The notes under the pieces: model-generated
What the model saw: the letters and a program-made list of their open reading frames with translations, nothing else
What the model was told of the DNA's origin: nothing
Database searches by the model: none
Shown: piece after piece, positions 25,110 through 34,336 of the stretch
Position numbering within the stretch: the first letter of the stretch is position 1
Layout of the letters: the number at the start of each line of letters is the position of its first letter
Program-made: the position numbers and the translations under genes
Assembly: GCA_018268075.1 (NCBI GenBank)
Contig: JAFDXH010000297.1
Span: forward strand, 1-41,403
Direction: 5' to 3'
Length of the DNA stretch: 41,403 nt
From: Bacteroidota bacterium
Lineage (GTDB): Bacteria > Bacteroidota > Bacteroidia > Chitinophagales > Chitinophagaceae

Positions 25110-26654
25110 ATGCCAGATAAAAATGATTTTGTAGCAGCCATGAAAGCGGGCTATACCTTTAAAGGTGAAACCATTAAAATTGGTGCGGGTATTTATAATG
25201 GCGAGGTCTTTCCCGAAGCGGAAATACTATTACCACTTGCTACTATGAACAGGCATGGATTGGTAGCAGGGGCAACCGGAGGAGGTAAAACAAAATCTTT
25301 TCAATTGATAACTGAGGGTCTTAGTGATGCCGGGGTACCGGTATTATTGTTGGATATAAAGGGCGATCTCAGTGGTATAGCCGAAGCGGGCACTATCAAT
25401 GATAAAATAAAGGACAGATACCAGAAATTGAATATGGAATATAAGCCGGCCTCATTTCCTGTAGAGTTTCTTTCATTAAGCAATCAAAAAGGGGTGAAAT
25501 TGCGTGCCACGGTGTCAGAATTTGGCCCGATACTCATTTCTAAAATTTTAGGATTAAATGATACACAGGGTGGAATAGTAGCAATGATATTCAAATATTG
25601 CGATGATCATCAATATCCGCTACTTGATCTGAATGATTTTATTAAAGTATTACAGTACATCACCAATGAAGGGAAAGCAGAATTACAACAATCCTATGGC
25701 GCCATTTCTACTGCAAGTACTGGTACTATTTTAAGAAAGGTGATAGAATTGCAGCAGCAAGGCGCTAACCAGTTTTTTGGCGAAAAAAGTTTTGAAGTTG
25801 ATGATCTCATGAGGTTTACAAGAGACCAGCGTGGTATCATCAGTGTATTGAGGGTAATGGATATACAGGATAAACCCAAGCTTTTCTCAACTTTTATGCT
25901 TCAGATGTTGGCTGAGCTATACGCCACCTGCCCTGAAGTGGGAGATGTAGATAAACCTAAACTAGTCATTTTTATAGACGAAGCTCATTTGATTTTTGAA
26001 GAAGCCAATAAAGCATTGTTAGATCAAATTAATACTGTGATTAAATTAATCAGAAGTAAAGGAATTGGAATTTATTTTTGTACACAAAATCCTAAAGATG
26101 TACCTGCCAGCATCTTGGGCCAGTTAGGACTAAAGATTCAACATTCCCTTAGGGCCTTTACAGCTATTGACCGGCAGGTAATAAAGCAAACAGCTCAAAA
26201 CTATCCCGAAACAACTTTTTATAAAACTGAAGATTTAATTACACAATTGGGAATTGGGGAAGCCTTGGTCACCTTATTAAATGAAAAGGGGATTCCGACA
26301 CCACTGGCGCATGTAATGATGTGTACGCCCAAAAGCCGTATGGATGTACTTACTGATGATGAAATTGTGGCCATTGTAAACCAATCGCAATTGGTAGCTA
26401 AATACAATAAAGTGATAGATAATGAGAGTGCATACGAAATATTAACTGCAAAACTAAGCGATGCAGCAGCAAGCCCTACCAAGGCTACAGGAGCCAATAA
26501 GGAAGTAAAGCCTGAACCATCCACACTTGAAAAAATTACTAATAATACTGTGGTTAAGAGCATGTTACGCACGGTGGGCAATACCATTGTGCGTAGCCTG
26601 CTGGGTTCTTTAGGCCTTGGCGGAAAGAGTAAATCATCAAAAAGCCGGTATTAA
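25110..26654 (+). CDS. HerA-like (DUF853) ATPase
   Basis: The 514-residue protein belongs to the helicase HerA-like/DUF853 family of P-loop ATPases. Walker A is GATGGGKT at residues 54-61, with LLDIKGDLSGIA right after. Walker B is LVIFIDEAHLIFEEA near residue 288, and an IYFCTQNPKDVPASILGQLG sensor-type segment follows. A low-complexity C-terminal tail (about 460-514) rich in Ala, Ser and Lys ends the protein. HerA relatives pump DNA or act in repair, but the DUF853 branch has no settled role, and no NurA-like nuclease partner is present here. It is a single gene. A terminator lies 158 bases after its stop. Confidence 0.88.
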   Translation: MPDKNDFVAAMKAGYTFKGETIKIGAGIYNGEVFPEAEILLPLATMNRHGLVAGATGGGKTKSFQLITEGLSDAGVPVLLLDIKGDLSGIAEAGTINDKIKDRYQKLNMEYKPASFPVEFLSLSNQKGVKLRATVSEFGPILISKILGLNDTQGGIVAMIFKYCDDHQYPLLDLNDFIKVLQYITNEGKAELQQSYGAISTASTGTILRKVIELQQQGANQFFGEKSFEVDDLMRFTRDQRGIISVLRVMDIQDKPKLFSTFMLQMLAELYATCPEVGDVDKPKLVIFIDEAHLIFEEANKALLDQINTVIKLIRSKGIGIYFCTQNPKDVPASILGQLGLKIQHSLRAFTAIDRQVIKQTAQNYPETTFYKTEDLITQLGIGEALVTLLNEKGIPTPLAHVMMCTPKSRMDVLTDDEIVAIVNQSQLVAKYNKVIDNESAYEILTAKLSDAAASPTKATGANKEVKPEPSTLEKITNNTVVKSMLRTVGNTIVRSLLGSLGLGGKSKSSKSRY

Positions 26655-26812
26655 TTGTACTTCAATTCTTTAGAACCGATTACTCAATAAAATCTACATT
26701 TTTAGATATAAAACCGCATTATTATAATGCCACTTAATCAAAGCTATTTGGAGGGTAGGTGTCTCACTCTTATCTTCGCAATGGTTTTTCATAGGATATT
26801 GGATTTTAAAGC

Positions 26813-26847
26813 GGGGCTAGATTTCCATCTGGGTCCCCTTTTTTTTT
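26813..26847 (+). terminator. Rho-independent terminator downstream of the HerA-like gene
   Basis: GGGGCTAGAT (26813-26822) pairs with ATCTGG and CCCC (26827-26832 and 26835-26838) around a TTCC loop, with a GT bulge and one G-U pair, followed by nine T. It sits 158 bases after the stop, leaving an unusually long 3' untranslated region or room for a short RNA. Confidence 0.65.
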
Positions 26848-26879
26848 GAGCCTAACTGATTACATACAGTTTTTACCAT

Positions 26880-28793
26880 CTACATGCTGCTTTCCACATT
26901 TTTCAAAGAAATTAATCCTTCAGAAGTTACATTGAGAATATTCTCCTCTTGTAAAAAATTGAAAACCTTATCAAATTTTATTTTATTGGTAAATCTGATT
27001 TTTGCCATTAAGTCATCCAAGGTAATTTTCTGAGATGCTGCCAGCCTGATTGCTTCGCTAATGGATTGAAATTCACTTTGGCTTAATTCATTTTTTTTGT
27101 TTCCTATACAATTATCGCATACTCCACATGGCACTGCTTTTAAATCATTAAAATAAAAAGATATAAACTGGCTTCTGCATTTAGATTTTTCTATTGTAAA
27201 ATTTACCATGGTGGTTATTCTTTTTTCGAAAGCTTTTTTTCGCTCATGGATGCCTCTTTCATTGAGATATAATTCACTTGTCTTTACCCTGTTCTGTTTA
27301 AAAATGATCTGCGGTTTATCTTTTTGAGGGGTATAATCAATTAATTTCATTCGGTTAAGTGCTTGCAGGCTTTCCAATGTATCAGCCAAAGGCAAAGAAA
27401 TAAAATGGGAAAGTTGAGTTTCATCAATGGCAGATGGAAAATCTAATATACCATCGTAGAGGCGCAATAATCCTTTTATTACCGGTTCGTAGGCGAGGTA
27501 ATTTTTCTGTATAGTTTCTAAATCATTTTTGCTGGCGGTGAAAATAACCGTGGCGGGGGCAAAATATAATTCGCTATAGTTTAAGATATTTTCCTGCTCA
27601 AGTATTTTCAAGGTATTGTTAACCTGAGAGGCTTCGAGTTTAAAGTTTTTTACAAAGGTATTAATGTCAAATTCAAATATTTCCTCTTCACCGGTACCAG
27701 ACGGAATCTGAAAATAATTGCAAATGGCTTCATATATTTTTCTGATGGTAGCAATAGGTGGAAATTTTATTTCAGGCTTCTTTTTTAATTGCTGCAATTC
27801 AGCATCATTGAAAAACAATACAGCATAGGATTTTTTGCTATCCCTGCCGGCTCGGCCGGCTTCCTGATAGTAATATTCAAGCGTTTCCGGCACATCATAA
27901 TGAATCACAACTCTTACATCAGCCTTGTCTATTCCCATTCCAAATGCATTGGTACAGCACATGATGCGTGTTTGATCTTTGATCCATTCGTCTTGTTTTC
28001 TGTTTCTTTCTTTATTGCTTAATCCAGCATGATAAAAATCTGCATTAATACCTTGGGCATTTAAAATATCTGCAACGTCTTTAGTTCTTTTTCTGCTTTT
28101 ACAATAAACAAGGCCGCTACCGTTTACTTTTTGAAGAATAGAAATTAATTTTTCTTGGCGAGAGGATGTTTTAAAAGCGCTGTATGAGAGATTGGGCCTT
28201 GCAAAAGATTGTTGAAAAGTATTGCCATCCTTAGCAAAAAGTAATTTGGCTCTAATGTCTGCTTGCACTTCGGGTGTAGCAGATGCGGTAAGTGCCAGTA
28301 TTGGGATATGAGGAAAGAAAGATCTGATGGCGGCAATGTTTAAATAGGCTGGCCGAAAGTCGTAACCCCATTGTGAAATACAATGAGCTTCGTCTATTGC
28401 TATCAGGTTTATGGACAAGGATGGGAGATATTCGAGGAATAGGGCGCTTTCCAATCTTTCTGGTGAAACATATAGAAATTTATAATTGCCGTATAAAGCG
28501 TTATTCAGTGTCTTTTTTACCTCAATAAAATTCATTCCGGAATGAATTAAAAGGGCATAAATACTTTTTTCTTTCAGGTGGTGTACCTGATCCTTCATCA
28601 GGGCTATAAGTGGGCTAATTACCAGGCAAATACCTTTTTTTGATAATGCCGGCACCTGAAAGCAAACTGATTTGCCGCCTCCCGTTGGCAAAAGTGCAAG
28701 CGTATCTTTCCCTTCCAATACAGATTCTATAATCTCTTTTTGCAATGGCCTGAAGTGGTCATACCCCCAATATTTTTTAAGAATTTCTTCCAT
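26880..28793 (-). CDS. recQ: ATP-dependent DNA helicase RecQ
   Basis: RecQ is a 3'-5' DNA helicase in recombination and repair. The 637-residue protein has the helicase core with LLPTGGGKSVCFQVP (Walker A, Lys41), IDEAHCISQWGYDFRP (DEAH box and aromatic-rich loop) and ATNAFGMGIDKADV-like motif V (here CCTNAFGMGIDKADV). The RQC part has the zinc-binding cysteines CRSQF ... CGVCDNC near residues 545-570. The C-terminal HRDC domain is not recognisable; the last 65 residues look like a small winged-helix-type end. This shorter layout is seen in one of the RecQ paralogues of many Bacteroidota. It is a single-gene unit with a -7 promoter element close upstream. Confidence 0.94.
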   Translation of the reverse strand: MEEILKKYWGYDHFRPLQKEIIESVLEGKDTLALLPTGGGKSVCFQVPALSKKGICLVISPLIALMKDQVHHLKEKSIYALLIHSGMNFIEVKKTLNNALYGNYKFLYVSPERLESALFLEYLPSLSINLIAIDEAHCISQWGYDFRPAYLNIAAIRSFFPHIPILALTASATPEVQADIRAKLLFAKDGNTFQQSFARPNLSYSAFKTSSRQEKLISILQKVNGSGLVYCKSRKRTKDVADILNAQGINADFYHAGLSNKERNRKQDEWIKDQTRIMCCTNAFGMGIDKADVRVVIHYDVPETLEYYYQEAGRAGRDSKKSYAVLFFNDAELQQLKKKPEIKFPPIATIRKIYEAICNYFQIPSGTGEEEIFEFDINTFVKNFKLEASQVNNTLKILEQENILNYSELYFAPATVIFTASKNDLETIQKNYLAYEPVIKGLLRLYDGILDFPSAIDETQLSHFISLPLADTLESLQALNRMKLIDYTPQKDKPQIIFKQNRVKTSELYLNERGIHERKKAFEKRITTMVNFTIEKSKCRSQFISFYFNDLKAVPCGVCDNCIGNKKNELSQSEFQSISEAIRLAASQKITLDDLMAKIRFTNKIKFDKVFNFLQEENILNVTSEGLISLKNVESSM

Positions 28794-28813
28794 AGAAAAA
28801 AATCAGATAAGGA

Positions 28814-28821
28814 CAAATTTA
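28814..28821 (-). promoter_or_regulatory. Possible -7 promoter element for recQ
   Basis: On the minus strand TAAATTTG matches TAnnTTTG and ends 20 bases before the recQ ATG. There is no -33 element at the right distance. Confidence 0.4.
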
Positions 28822-28904
28822 GCTCTAATACAAGTTTAATTTTTTACTATTGCCTGTACTATTTAAAGTAACTGATTAAATTTACCTATTCTTAGTAAAT
28901 AATT

Positions 28905-29324
28905 ATGGAAATAGTTTTTGAACTGGCAGAGATAGATGGGGCTGTCAAGGAATTTTTAAATGTGCTTCAAAATATTAGAGTTGTTACTTTTAGCGGTGAA
29001 CTGGGGGCTGGCAAAACAACCTTTATCAAACAACTATGTAAAGCTTTGGGTGTAACAGACGAAGTAAGCAGCCCTACTTTTTCAATTATTCAGGAATATT
29101 TTTCTTTGGAGAATGGAGTGATTTATCATATAGATCTCTATAGAATTAAAAATGAAACAGAGGCTTTAAATGCAGGGGTAGAGGATTGTGTAGATGGCAG
29201 GCATTGGTGTTTTGTAGAATGGCCGGAAAAAGCATCGGGCATATTTCCAGCAGAAACCGTATTTGTTAATTTGCATATAATGGGTGAAAATAAAAGAAAA
29301 ATGATTGTAAATCTTCCCAAATAA
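28905..29324 (+). CDS. tsaE: tRNA threonylcarbamoyladenosine biosynthesis ATPase TsaE
   Basis: TsaE is the ATPase that supports TsaB-TsaD in making the t6A37 modification of tRNAs reading ANN codons. The 139-residue length is normal. Visible motifs are Walker A FSGELGAGKTTFIKQL (Lys38), the switch-like VSSPTFSIIQEY, YHIDLYRIKN, and VEWPEKA near the C-terminus. ATG at 28905 fits. It lies 33 bases upstream of the alanine dehydrogenase gene on the same strand and is probably co-transcribed with it. tsaB and tsaD are not in the window. Confidence 0.95.
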   Translation: MEIVFELAEIDGAVKEFLNVLQNIRVVTFSGELGAGKTTFIKQLCKALGVTDEVSSPTFSIIQEYFSLENGVIYHIDLYRIKNETEALNAGVEDCVDGRHWCFVEWPEKASGIFPAETVFVNLHIMGENKRKMIVNLPK

Positions 29325-29357
29325 ATAATTAGTTTTATAATACATTTCAATAATCTT

Positions 29358-30572
29358 ATGTCGTCCTCGAAACCATTTGTATCACCTTCCTTCACCTATG
29401 AAACGCTTGAAGAAACATTGGATATAAAGCCCAAGGGTGTTGAGTTGCAGATTGGAATACCCAAAGAAACTTCATTTCAAGAAAATCGAATAGCCCTTAC
29501 TCCAGAAGCCATCAGAGTACTGGTAAGTAATGGGCACAAGGTAGTAATAGAACGTGGAGCAGGAGAAGGAGCCAGTTATTCCAACAATGACTATAGCGAA
29601 GCAGGCGCAAAAATCGCTGATCATAAAAAGGAAGTATTTGAATGTGGTATTCTGGTGAAGAGTGCGCCGGTATGTGAAATGGAATTAGATCTATTAAAGC
29701 CCAACCAATTTATCATTTCGCCCATTCATTTTACCACAGTGAAAAGAGAGGTACTTGAAAAAATGATGGAGAAAAAAATTACTGCATTAAGTTTTGAGAA
29801 CTTAAAAGATGATAGTGGTAACAATCCTATTGTACGAAGTATGAGCGAGATAGCCGGAAGTGCTGTAATGTTGATTGCTGGCCAATATTTAAGCAATGCT
29901 AACAATGGTAAAGGAATATTAGTAGGCGGTATATCTGGCATTCCGCCTACAAAAGTCATTATAATAGGAGCAGGTATAGTAGGCGAACAAACCACCCGAA
30001 CTGCTATGGCCATGGGGGCAAGTGTAAAAGTTTTTGATAATAGTATATACCGGTTAAAAAGGTTGCAGAATAATGTAGGAATGCGTGTGTTTACCTCTGT
30101 TATAGAGCCGGGTATTTTATCAAAACAATTAAAAACTTGCGATGTGGCTGTAGGCGCCTTATCGGCAAATGGAGGCCGGACCCCTCTGGTGGTAACTGAA
30201 GAAATGGTAAGCAGAATGAGGCCTGGAAGTGTGATAGTGGACGTGAGTATAGACCATGGCGGCTGCTTTGAAACAAGCCATATCACTACTCATGCATCTC
30301 CTGTTTTCAAAAAATATGATGTGATTCATTATTGTGTACCTAACATTCCAAGTGGATTTGCACGTACAGCATCACAAGCTATCAGCAATGTATTGATGCC
30401 ACTGATGCTGGAGATGGCAGATGAAGGCGGGTTTGAAAACTTAGTTTGGTATAAGATGAATACGAGAAGTGGAATTTATCTTTTCAAAGGCTCGCTTACA
30501 AATTTTTATCTCAGCGAGCGCTTTGATCTTAAATTTACCGATCTTAATTTATTGATTGCAAGCAGGCGGTAG
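29358..30572 (+). CDS. ald: Alanine dehydrogenase
   Basis: This enzyme interconverts L-alanine and pyruvate plus ammonia with NAD. The 404-residue protein shows the AlaDH/PNT N-terminal signature IGIPKETSFQENRIALTP, the substrate region VKSAPV and SPIHF, the Rossmann nucleotide-binding segment VIIIGAGIVGEQTTRTAMAMG, and the C-terminal VDVSIDHGGCFETS and YCVPNIPSGFARTAS motifs. It is about 30 residues longer than typical Ald, with an N-terminal extension of about 30 residues before the conserved start; a later start is not supported by an internal ATG there. It follows tsaE and converges with murF-alr, which uses alanine. Confidence 0.92.
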   Translation: MSSSKPFVSPSFTYETLEETLDIKPKGVELQIGIPKETSFQENRIALTPEAIRVLVSNGHKVVIERGAGEGASYSNNDYSEAGAKIADHKKEVFECGILVKSAPVCEMELDLLKPNQFIISPIHFTTVKREVLEKMMEKKITALSFENLKDDSGNNPIVRSMSEIAGSAVMLIAGQYLSNANNGKGILVGGISGIPPTKVIIIGAGIVGEQTTRTAMAMGASVKVFDNSIYRLKRLQNNVGMRVFTSVIEPGILSKQLKTCDVAVGALSANGGRTPLVVTEEMVSRMRPGSVIVDVSIDHGGCFETSHITTHASPVFKKYDVIHYCVPNIPSGFARTASQAISNVLMPLMLEMADEGGFENLVWYKMNTRSGIYLFKGSLTNFYLSERFDLKFTDLNLLIASRR

Positions 30573-30661
30573 GGAAACCGTGTTATAGTTGACTTTTAAA
30601 GCCTTATACTTAGCTTTCTTAAAATATAGTATGCTTGGCTAAATGCCTCATTAGCCATTGT

Positions 30662-33166
30662 TTATTGTTCTTCAAAGTAAACTCTTTTTACTCTGCCAGA
30701 AATCCCGGTCATAATCTCATAGGGGATTGTTTTTATCCATTTTGCTAATTTTTGTATTGGTAATTTCTCACCAAATACAATCACTTCATCACCTTCACGT
30801 ACATTTTTTATTTTAGAAATATCAAGAATGGTCATGTCCATACATACCTTGCCTATTACGGGCGCCAGTTGATTGTGTACGAGCATTTTTCCTGTGCCTT
30901 TACTGAAGCGCCGTGAATATCCATCTGCATAACCTATTCGCACGATTGCGATAGTTGTTTCTTTTTTTGTAATTGTATCGCCTCCATACCCGATTGATTC
31001 ACCGGTTTTTATTTTTTTTATCTGGCTGATATGGGTACGAAGTGTATTTGCATTTTCCAAATGTGATAGCATTTTTTTATCAGAATCAATTCCATAAAGG
31101 CCAATACCTAACCTCACCATATCCATTTGCAATTGAGGGTACAAACTAATAGCGGCAGTATTAGCAATGTGCACATCAAAGGAATAGGAAATATGTTTTT
31201 TTATTTTTTGAATCAATCTTTTAAAGAGGGCAAACTGCGTAAGCGTAAAAACCTTTTTGGATGGATCATCACTTGCAGCAAGATGCGAAAACACACTTTT
31301 AATCTTTACTGATTTTTGGTTTTCAATGAGCTTGCAAAAAGCTTTCACCTCGTTAGGCATTAATCCCAACCGGTGCATTCCGGTATCAATTTTTACATGG
31401 ATGGGTTGCTCAAATAATTGTGCTGAATGAAGAAAGGAAATATATTTTTCCATCAGGCTAATAGAAAATATTTCCGGCTCTAATTGATATTTGATTAAGA
31501 TATTAAAAACACTTTCATCTACATTCATCACCATTATAGGTAGCGTAATCCCTGATTCTCGAAGTGCAACTCCCTCATCAGCATAGGCCACGCCCAAGTA
31601 ATCTGCTTTATGAAATTGCAAAACAGATGCAACTTCATTACTACCACTACCATAGGCAAAAGCCTTGACCATAACCATTATTTTCGTTGTTGGTCTTATT
31701 TGGCTTTTATACACTTTTAAATTATGGGCTATTGCTTTAAGGTTGGTTTCTAGTACTGTCTGGTGTACTTTTTTTTCCAAAAGCGAACTTAATTTTTCAA
31801 GTTCAAATGTACGTGCCCCTTTAATGAGGATGATTTCATCTTGAAAATGAAGATTTGAAAAGTTATCAATCAATTCCGCGGTTGTTTTATAAAAGTGGGT
31901 TTCGTTTAAAAAATGAAAGGCCTTTTTATTTTTGATCATCTTGGGGCCAAGGCCTATCAGGCGGTCAATTTTTTTATGTTTTAAAAGAGTGGCTACGAGC
32001 TTAAATAATTTATTTTCATTAATGCCGGCTTCCAGAATATCAGAAAGGATTACGGTATGAAGCGCATGTTGTTTTTGTTGATTTAAAAAATCAAGAGCAA
32101 TGTTTAAAGAATCCAAATCATTACTATAACTATCATTAATGATAGTGCAATGGTTGATTGCAGGAATTAGTTGAAGCCGCATCTCTATTGAGGTCAAATC
32201 TTTAAACCGGCTGAAGATTTGCTCCTGTAGCGGGAATAATAAGAGCGCGGCACACCAGCAGGTAATGGCATTTTCTATGGAAGCCTTATCGGAAAAAGGA
32301 ATGGAAATAGCCAAGTGCTCTCCCTTAAATATTCCGTTAATTATTGTCTTTTCATTTACCCCAATTATTTTGATGATCTGTAGGGTTGCCTTCTTTTTAC
32401 TACTCCAGGAAAATAATTGCAGTTGTGGCCGTTTCCTTTTTAAGTTACGCATTTCTGTTTCCACTTCATCGTCATCACTTCCATAAATAACTGTTTGGGC
32501 TTCATTGAATAAAATTAGTTTCTCTCTGATCTTTTCTTTCCTGTTTTGAAATCCTTCATCATGTGCATTGCCAATATTTGTAAGTATTCCGATTTTAGGC
32601 TGGATAATTTTCCGAAGGGTTTGCATTTCATTGGGCTGTGAAATACCTGCCTCAAAAATAGCGAGGTCAATACCTGTAGGGGTATTAATAACGCTTAATG
32701 GAACACCAATTTGAGAATTATAACTTCGGGGGCTTCTATATATTTTTACCTGTGATGATAGTAAAAAATTGAGCCATTCCTTTACGATCGTTTTGCCATT
32801 GCTGCCGGTTATTCCGATCACTTTGGTGGATGCTAACTCTTTACGATGTGAAGCCGCTAATTTTTGCAAGGCTGAGATAACATCCTTCACAACAACAAAA
32901 TTTGCATCATTAAAATTTGAAAATTTTATTTGATTGTTATTCGTAACAAAATTTCTTACTCCGGAATTATAGAGTGAGGGGATTAAGTCACTCGCCTTGC
33001 GGGTGTGGGTATCAATAGCAAAAAAAATAGTTTGCTTAGGAAAAGAAATTTTACGGCTATCCAGAGATAGGTATAAGGGGTCATTAAAACCCTCTTTTCC
33101 CTTTTTCCATTCTCCATGAGTAATCTTAACTACCTGAGGTAATGAATATGGAAAACTTGCTGTCAA
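30662..33166 (-). CDS. Fused MurF ligase and alanine racemase
   Basis: The 834-residue protein joins two cell-wall enzymes. The N-terminal half (about residues 1-455) is MurF, which adds D-Ala-D-Ala to the UDP-MurNAc-tripeptide; it has the ATP loop GITGSNGKTIVKEWL and the FEAGISQPNEM and GNAHDEGF segments. The C-terminal half (about 465-834) is a PLP-dependent alanine racemase with Lys501 in MVMVKAFAYGSG, HVKIDTGMHRLGL, SIGYGGDT and VCMDMTILDIS. This fusion is a Bacteroidota feature. The start is TTG at 33166, overlapping the terC stop (TTGA); no ATG lies near the conserved N-terminus. It is co-transcribed with terC and faces alanine dehydrogenase. Confidence 0.95.
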   Translation of the reverse strand: MTASFPYSLPQVVKITHGEWKKGKEGFNDPLYLSLDSRKISFPKQTIFFAIDTHTRKASDLIPSLYNSGVRNFVTNNNQIKFSNFNDANFVVVKDVISALQKLAASHRKELASTKVIGITGSNGKTIVKEWLNFLLSSQVKIYRSPRSYNSQIGVPLSVINTPTGIDLAIFEAGISQPNEMQTLRKIIQPKIGILTNIGNAHDEGFQNRKEKIREKLILFNEAQTVIYGSDDDEVETEMRNLKRKRPQLQLFSWSSKKKATLQIIKIIGVNEKTIINGIFKGEHLAISIPFSDKASIENAITCWCAALLLFPLQEQIFSRFKDLTSIEMRLQLIPAINHCTIINDSYSNDLDSLNIALDFLNQQKQHALHTVILSDILEAGINENKLFKLVATLLKHKKIDRLIGLGPKMIKNKKAFHFLNETHFYKTTAELIDNFSNLHFQDEIILIKGARTFELEKLSSLLEKKVHQTVLETNLKAIAHNLKVYKSQIRPTTKIMVMVKAFAYGSGSNEVASVLQFHKADYLGVAYADEGVALRESGITLPIMVMNVDESVFNILIKYQLEPEIFSISLMEKYISFLHSAQLFEQPIHVKIDTGMHRLGLMPNEVKAFCKLIENQKSVKIKSVFSHLAASDDPSKKVFTLTQFALFKRLIQKIKKHISYSFDVHIANTAAISLYPQLQMDMVRLGIGLYGIDSDKKMLSHLENANTLRTHISQIKKIKTGESIGYGGDTITKKETTIAIVRIGYADGYSRRFSKGTGKMLVHNQLAPVIGKVCMDMTILDISKIKNVREGDEVIVFGEKLPIQKLAKWIKTIPYEIMTGISGRVKRVYFEEQ

Positions 33167-34101
33167 CTTTGTTGGTTTTTCAGAGCTTGATTATTTTTAT
33201 ATATTGAAAAAAGTATTGACCCACCAAGGCATAAAACGATGGCTCCTAATGAAACTCCAATGTGAAGGTGAATGCCAAACCAAGATACAAGCATTTTTAA
33301 GCCTATAAAAATTAATACAATGGCAATTCCTTCTTTCAGATATTTAAATTTTTCGACAGCACCCCTTAAGAGAAAGAATAAAGATCTTAAGCCTAACACA
33401 GCAAATATGTTAGAAGTATATACCACCATTTTATTTTGAGTAATAGCAAATACTGCGGGGATAGAATCTAAGGCAAAGACGAGGTCGGTAGCGGCTAACA
33501 TGATCAGCACTACAAAAAGCATGGTATAATGTTTTTTGCCATTCAGTTTAATGGTAAACTTGCCACTGCTGCTATCTGGTGTAAGGGGTAAAAATTTGTT
33601 TAATAATTTAAAAACAAAATTTTGCTTAGGGTCAAATTCCTCATCAGTATTTACAAAAAACATTTTCAGGCCGGTATAAACAAGGAATGCCCCGAAGACA
33701 TAGAGAATCCAATAAAAGCGATCTATCAAGGCTATGCCTATAGTGATAAAAAAGATGCGTAAAATAATGGCCAATAATATGCCCAACAATAATACCCTGT
33801 TGGCATGCCTCTCCGGTACATTGAAATATGAAAAAATGAGAATAAATACAAAAATATTATCAATGCTTAATCCCCATTCCATCAGGTAGGCAGCAATGTA
33901 TTCCAAGCCTATTTGCTTGCCATCTTCAAACCATACAAAGACAAAAAAGCCAAGCCCCAGTACAACCCAAAACAGCGTTTGAAAAAAAGCTTGCCTGATA
34001 GAGATGGTATGAGCCTTTCGGCTCAATAGGCCAAGGTCGAAAATAATAGCGCCTACCAGCAAAATCCCAAACACTAAATAGCTCCATTCAGTAGGTGTCA
34101 T
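33163..34101 (-). CDS. TerC/Alx family integral membrane protein
   Basis: The 312-residue protein is a multi-pass inner-membrane protein of the TerC/Alx family, members of which export manganese or give tellurite resistance. About nine hydrophobic segments are visible. The two conserved acidic motifs are present: WGLSIDNIFVFILIFSYF (about residues 78-95) and AATDLVFALDSIPAVFAIT (about 202-220). A soluble loop of about 45 residues (DEEFDPKQNF to GKKHYT) lies between them, as in the Alx branch. ATG at 34101 is the start. Its stop overlaps the TTG start of murF-alr, so the genes form one unit. Confidence 0.93.
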   Translation of the reverse strand: MTPTEWSYLVFGILLVGAIIFDLGLLSRKAHTISIRQAFFQTLFWVVLGLGFFVFVWFEDGKQIGLEYIAAYLMEWGLSIDNIFVFILIFSYFNVPERHANRVLLLGILLAIILRIFFITIGIALIDRFYWILYVFGAFLVYTGLKMFFVNTDEEFDPKQNFVFKLLNKFLPLTPDSSSGKFTIKLNGKKHYTMLFVVLIMLAATDLVFALDSIPAVFAITQNKMVVYTSNIFAVLGLRSLFFLLRGAVEKFKYLKEGIAIVLIFIGLKMLVSWFGIHLHIGVSLGAIVLCLGGSILFSIYKNNQALKNQQS

Positions 34102-34121
34102 AATATATTATTCAATTTATC

Positions 34122-34129
34122 CAAAGATA
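34122..34129 (-). promoter_or_regulatory. -7 promoter element for terC-murF-alr
   Basis: On the minus strand TATCTTTG matches TAnnTTTG exactly and ends 20 bases before the terC ATG. No clear -33 element is present. The rest of the 235-base gap up to gldG shows no gene. Confidence 0.5.
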
Positions 34130-34336
34130 ATGCTGATTGAGCATTCTCACTTTTTTTGCATGGCGCATTAGGTTTACCCTAAATTATTTTTAATGGATAG
34201 GTAAAGTATTTTTTTACAAAGCTGCTAAGGTGCAAAGGCTAAGAGATGAAATGCCAGAGCAAAACAAATATATATTTTCCGAAAAATCTTTGAGTGATTC
34301 CTTTTTACCTATTTATACAATTAAAGAAAGACTGGA

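Noticed and set aside
29726-30286. A 186-codon minus-strand frame inside the alanine dehydrogenase gene
   Set aside because: It is antisense to conserved catalytic segments; its proline- and isoleucine-rich sequence is typical of a shadow frame.
30637-30656. GGCTAA/TTAGCC hairpin between alanine dehydrogenase and murF-alr
   Set aside because: The stem has six pairs with an 8-base loop and no T-run on either strand, so it is too weak to call a terminator.
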